From positions 1,550,001-1,614,000 of the forward strand of contig CAUWAG010000008.1 of the NCBI GenBank assembly GCA_963556695.1: a stretch of DNA of 64,000 bases, written 5' to 3'. Below are positions 60,811 through 64,000 of the stretch, piece after piece. The notes under the pieces are model-generated. The model did not search any database, had not been told where the DNA came from, and saw nothing but the letters and a program-made list of their open reading frames with translations. Position numbers and translations under genes: made by a program. This DNA is from Anthostomella pinea (Eukaryota; Ascomycota; Sordariomycetes; Xylariales; Xylariaceae). Position 1 is the stretch's first letter, and each line of letters starts with the position of its first letter.

Positions 60811-61370
60811 TTTGTTTGTTTGTTTTGTATTTAACGTGGGGGGTAGCTCCTCAGTAGTGCAAACCACGCCTCCCAGAGCCATTGCATCGCAAGGTTGTAG
60901 AGGTGTCAAATTAGATACATTCAGATCCGCGCACGAGCCTATCCTCGCTGTAGCGGTACCAATCTGGAGTGTTCAGATGGTTTTAGTCAATACCCAAGCA
61001 CGATTCCGTCAGAAAAACCTCCTATCTAGTGACAAAGCGACCCAGTGAACCTCAGTTCTCTGGTGTACATATCGTTCCAGTAGCCGTTCGATATATGTCG
61101 CATTGGTGGGTGGAGTAGGTGTTTGTTATCTGCTGGCGAGGGAAACCACAAGGGGGAAAACCTCGCAGGAGTGGGTATTGTGGAGACAAGCTGCTTGGCT
61201 ATCGGGCTCTGCGATAAAATGGGGCCTCTCCACTGTCGTGTGCTGGTTATCGACTCGCACAAGCCGGGTCAGAAAGGGGGCCATAGCAGGATTCGAACCC
61301 ACTTGTTCTCGTCGCCCACCGCACAAACGAGAACACAACCAGGCGCATTTGACCATTGCGCCATACGGCC
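60811..61370 (-). mobile_element. tRNA-headed SINE nested in the LINE
   Basis: A 560-bp element in the same orientation as the LINE, flanked by 14-bp direct repeats that are LINE sequence. Its 5' end (minus strand) is a tRNA-like region with Pol III promoter boxes. The body (about 60970-61278) is unrelated to tRNA. Its final roughly 155 bases closely match the LINE's own 3' terminus (59498-59650), including the shared string GTGCAAACCACGCCTCCCAG and a (CAAA)n end. It has no coding capacity; ORFs across it are spurious. Such a tail implies that the LINE's reverse transcriptase mobilised it in trans. Confidence 0.88.
61279..61370 (-). other. tRNA-like head of the SINE (internal Pol III promoter)
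   Basis: On the minus strand, a 7-bp acceptor stem GGCCGTA pairs with TATGGCC (one G-T). A GCGC/GCGC D-stem and a T-arm (GTGGG/CCTGC with two wobbles) are present. A box TGGCGCAATGG is at 61353-61363 and B box GGTTCGAATCC at 61289-61299. The anticodon side is replaced by an extended hairpin (TTCTCGT/ACGAGAA), so it is not a normal 73-nt tRNA. Confidence 0.8.
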
Positions 61371-61384
61371 AACTCCTGCTGGAG
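61371..61384. repeat. SINE target-site duplication, 5' copy
   Basis: AACTCCTGCTGGAG, identical to 60797-60810, adjoining the SINE's 5' GGCC end. Confidence 0.92.
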
Positions 61385-62568
61385 GAATCTGTGATTTAAA
61401 GTATAGGATATGTCCAGAATGTGTTTTCCAGACCGGCAGGATAGCCCTGATCGCTGTTCGTAATACAGCATCTATCGTTCCAAGAAGCCCCTTAATATGA
61501 CATGCTGATGTCTCACCTGAGCTCCTGATTTTTTTGATTCCTGGGTACCAGGCCTCTAAGCCATATGTAAGAATAGGAATAACACAAGCTTTCACAGCCC
61601 TCTTGGTTAATTTTACTGGGAGTCCTTTGACTGTGTTATATAGCCCTCAAAGGTGATTTGTTACCTTATTAGCTTTCTTGGCCATCGCATGGAGTTCTTT
61701 GCTATTTTGTTCATTGTCCTGTAGCGGACTGGAGGGTTATTTGAGTTCTTTTTTCTTAAGAAGTGTATAATCTCAGTTTTGTCAGGATTAAATTTAATAG
61801 CATTATTATGTCCCTATTAATTAAGCAAATAAAGATTTTCAGAAGCCTCTATAATTATTTCTTTAAGGTTCTTTCTAATACAGAGAGTTGCTAAGTCATC
61901 TGTATATCCAAAGCGTCTCTTTTTCATACCAAGTCAGGCACAGATTGGCTCTGTATACAGCATGTAAAGGATTGGAGAGGCTGGTGAGCCTTGTGGTAGC
62001 CTACAAGTGAGAGCTTTTATATCGGTCACAATACCTTTAAACTGAACCCTTGCAGACCGCTCAGACATGAATGACTGGACCCATCTTATAAAAAAGCCCA
62101 GCCAGCCCTGTTCTCTCATGCGAACCACCAGCCGTCCCATTAGGGCAGTGTTAAAGGCCCCTTTCACATTTGACGTGACTACCGTTGCAACGAGGCCTTG
62201 GTTGAGGGCCTGCTCAATATCGTGTATGAGTGCGGCTACCAAGTCGGTGGCAGAGCGTTTTGGTAGAGCTCCGAAATATTGTGGATCTAGAATTCTAAGT
62301 TTGACAATAAACCAGATAATTCTTTTTGTAATGAGTCGTTCTAGGCCTTTGCCAAGACATGACAGTAGCGATATTGGTCTGTAGGCCCGGGGATTGGAAT
62401 AGTCTTTTTTGCCTGGTTTTGGGATCATTACCACTTTAGCTATTTTGAATGGTTTAGGGTGGTGTCCGATCTGTAGACAGGTCTGGAAGAGGGCTCTGAT
62501 ATGTTCCCCAATGACTGGCCAGCAAGCTTTCAGAATCCGTACTGTGAGGGTGTCTACTCCCGGGAAGT

Positions 62569-62584
62569 TGAATTCCAAGAAGTG
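62569..62584. repeat. LINE target-site duplication, 5' copy
   Basis: TGAATTCCAAGAAGTG, identical to 59482-59497, marks the truncated 5' end of the LINE. It encodes HFLEF in the host frame. Confidence 0.92.
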
Positions 62585-63184
62585 ATCGCTATATAAACCG
62601 GTGTTCGTCATGATTTGGTGCTCCAGTTCGTCCGGGCGTAAGGAAGACTCCGAGTCTTGCCCTCCAGATGTGTCCGTAAGGACATAGGCCTCGTTGGCTT
62701 CGTAATCGGCGGCGCTGTTTGCCTGCTGAGCGGTCATTTGTTGGGAAGTCATTGCCGCAGAGGTCTCAAAGCGGCACCGACCATCGGTGCAATCGTAGTG
62801 ACTACACGGCGATACTGAAGGAGCACGCCGCAGCAAGTCGGAGAATGTTGGCACCGCAGGGAAGGCGGTCCCCAGGGGCGGGTGTGAAGGTTGACCAATG
62901 CTCGTGGTTGACGACGGCTCGAACGAGAAGTTAACCGAGGGAAGGAAAAATGAGCCAGGGGCACCCAATGCTGATGAAGGTTGGAAGCTGCTGACCTGTT
63001 CAAGGGAGTTCGAAAGTGGTGAGGGTCGAACTACTCTGGGACGTCGTGAAGCATGTTCCTCGTCGAACTTCTTCTTCTTGAAGGGCGAGGGCTGATCAAC
63101 TCCACCATCGTCGGTATCGATGAGGACTTCATGTTGATCATGAACTCTCTTGGAGCGAAGAAGTTCGCTGAATGATTCCATCAT

Positions 63185-64000
63185 AGCTTACTAAGTTGTA
63201 AGGAATCTAGCTGGCCTCTAGGGACTAAGCAGGGGAGGCAACATCAGAAGTATTGAATATAAATCATTAACTAAGGCAACCGCTCTGGAAACTTACCCCA
63301 CTCAGAGGTAGGTAACCAATCACCGTGATTGCGCAGCAGATTCACGGAGAAGGTACATATGTATAGTACTAATATCACCTTCGTCATTAAGGAATTGGCT
63401 TTTAGCAATGGTATACCTAGATAGGTACATAAAGTATGTACTTCCCGTTCGTGTCATCGTCGCGAACGCCACTACTCATAATGGCACATCTAGTAGCTGA
63501 GACCTCAGAGGGTGACCCGAATTGCGTCCTCATGTTGACGGTCTACTTTGGCATCGCGACTACTACAAGCCGCACCATGAACGACAATCGCCGTCGAACA
63601 AGTGGTATCCCAAGGCACTCATGGCCATTCAAAATATACCATGATTTCGCGCATGAGGCTCGCTTCGTGTATAGATTTGTGCCCATTCGTAAGACGCCGT
63701 CTTCCAAGTGGGGTTTTCCAGTCGAAGACTCAAGGCTTAGAGTGTAGCCTTAGGGGTGCTGAAAATTGAGCCTCGAATCCTCAGATGAGGTGAGTAGCTG
63801 ATGATCGGCTCAATCTGCAGAGACTTTGGGGACGTGTAGCTTATTTGACCTCGAGTCTTCGATTTGAAACTCCTCTTTGAAGACGGTCCCTCTCGAGCGG
63901 GCCAAATTTCGTACTTGTTCACGTTCGCCGTCAGAGCGCTGACCTAACTCATTGACGTGCCCCAGGGTTTAACCACCTTTGCGTACGAGCCGAATCCTAT
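63185..64000. other. Right-edge intergenic region
   Basis: About 815 bases to the window edge, upstream of the DUF3716-type pseudogene. A 103-codon plus ORF (63436-63747) has no family signature. No supported gene. Confidence 0.5.

Larger units (their letters stand above)
59498..62568 (-). mobile_element. 5'-truncated Tad1-like LINE (non-LTR retrotransposon), interrupted by a SINE
   Basis: 3071 bases bounded by a 16-bp target duplication; 2497 bases once the nested SINE and its extra duplication are removed. The element begins inside the reverse-transcriptase domain (VDTLTVRILKACWP). Visible RT motifs are AKVVMIPKPGKKDYSNPRAY, RPISLLSCLGKGLERLI, LPQGSPASP and the YTDD box (near 61895-61910). 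Downstream is a decayed RNase H domain (DNTVMVDGLNG; ISGHRDINGNKAANTLAKEG) and the conserved C-terminal GHGDFARYHERFGH with C-x-C/H residues. The minus-strand 3' end finishes in (CAAA)n. Motif A reads SNVKGAFNTAL, with Asn where Asp is needed, and many stops occur. It is dead, 5'-truncated in the manner usual for LINEs, and carries RIP-type transitions. Confidence 0.9.
58323..63184 (-). pseudogene. DUF3716-type host gene split by a nested retroelement insertion
   Basis: Host coding sequence on the minus strand runs from ATG 63184 (MMESFSELLRSKRVHDQ) to about 62569, then resumes after the insertion at 59497. The protein joins as LYSDHFLEF then IPASSGQADGLEASH once the 16-bp target duplication is collapsed. 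It continues to VNRLVPGPYKHQRPSTF and LFNTLAY, where a TGA stop (58907-58909) interrupts the frame. In the same frame it resumes as MLSYFDIVILGGNAEG and ends in RGPCLICERRF...WPFFECC. A one-base shift near 58520 then moves the frame to GCRNCVYNITSNTCEHT, ending at 58323. The spaced cysteines (CLIC, ECC, CRNC, C) match the DUF3716 pattern of fungal proteins of unknown function. With an insertion, a nonsense codon and a frameshift it is a pseudogene. Confidence 0.75.

Noticed and set aside
61123..61500. Overlapping ORFs across the SINE
   Set aside because: They translate the tRNA-like head and body; the element has no coding capacity.

Overview
The window looks like nuclear DNA of a filamentous ascomycete (Pezizomycotina, probably Sordariomycetes). 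Genes carry short GT-AG introns (about 50-180 nt) with clear fungal donor and branch signals. Tryptophan biosynthesis is encoded by the trifunctional GATase-IGPS-PRAI gene typical of filamentous ascomycetes. A Tad1-like non-LTR retrotransposon with an RNase H end is present, and several degraded sequences carry transitions of the kind left by repeat-induced point mutation (RIP). No bacterial features (operons, ribosome binding sites, CRISPR) were seen.

Left half, about 1-28 kb, is a dense housekeeping region. In order: an F-box-like protein cut by the left edge (-), RanBP1/Yrb1 (+), a DUF4211 acidic nuclear protein (+), trpC (-), nucleoporin Nup188 (+), Tim9 (-), ribosome-assembly factor Mrt4 (+), U1-70K snRNP protein (-), mitochondrial ribosomal protein mL43 (+), triosephosphate isomerase (-) and an uncharacterised proline-rich protein (-). 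Many neighbours are divergent and share short intergenic promoters (trpC/Nup188, Tim9/Mrt4, U1-70K/mL43). The genes serve separate core functions (nuclear transport, amino-acid synthesis, mitochondrial import and translation, splicing, glycolysis) and do not form one pathway cluster.

Middle, about 28-42.8 kb, is gene-poor. The only confident intact gene is a secreted proteinase-K-type subtilisin. A decayed SAM-dependent methyltransferase lies near 41 kb. Small tandem duplications and short ORFs without recognisable families fill the rest.

Right part, about 42.8-57 kb, is accessory-flavoured. It has a rhomboid protease (+), a DUF6604-type gene broken by three in-frame TAG codons and a frameshift (-), a SnoaL/NTF2-like small protein (-), an HPP-family membrane protein (+), a novel multi-pass membrane protein (+) and a four-exon short-chain dehydrogenase (-). 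An AT-rich island follows near 57.3-57.7 kb.

The most striking structure is at 58.3-63.2 kb. A host DUF3716-type gene (-) is split by a 5'-truncated LINE flanked by a 16-bp target-site duplication. That LINE is itself split by a 560-bp SINE flanked by its own 14-bp target-site duplication. The SINE has a tRNA-like head (Pol III A and B boxes) and ends in a tail closely similar to the LINE's own 3' end, including the (CAAA)n terminus. This is a three-layer nested insertion that documents a LINE/SINE partnership. I did not find a wholly new biochemical system. The nested LINE/SINE pair and the nonsense-riddled DUF6604 gene are the best candidates for follow-up.
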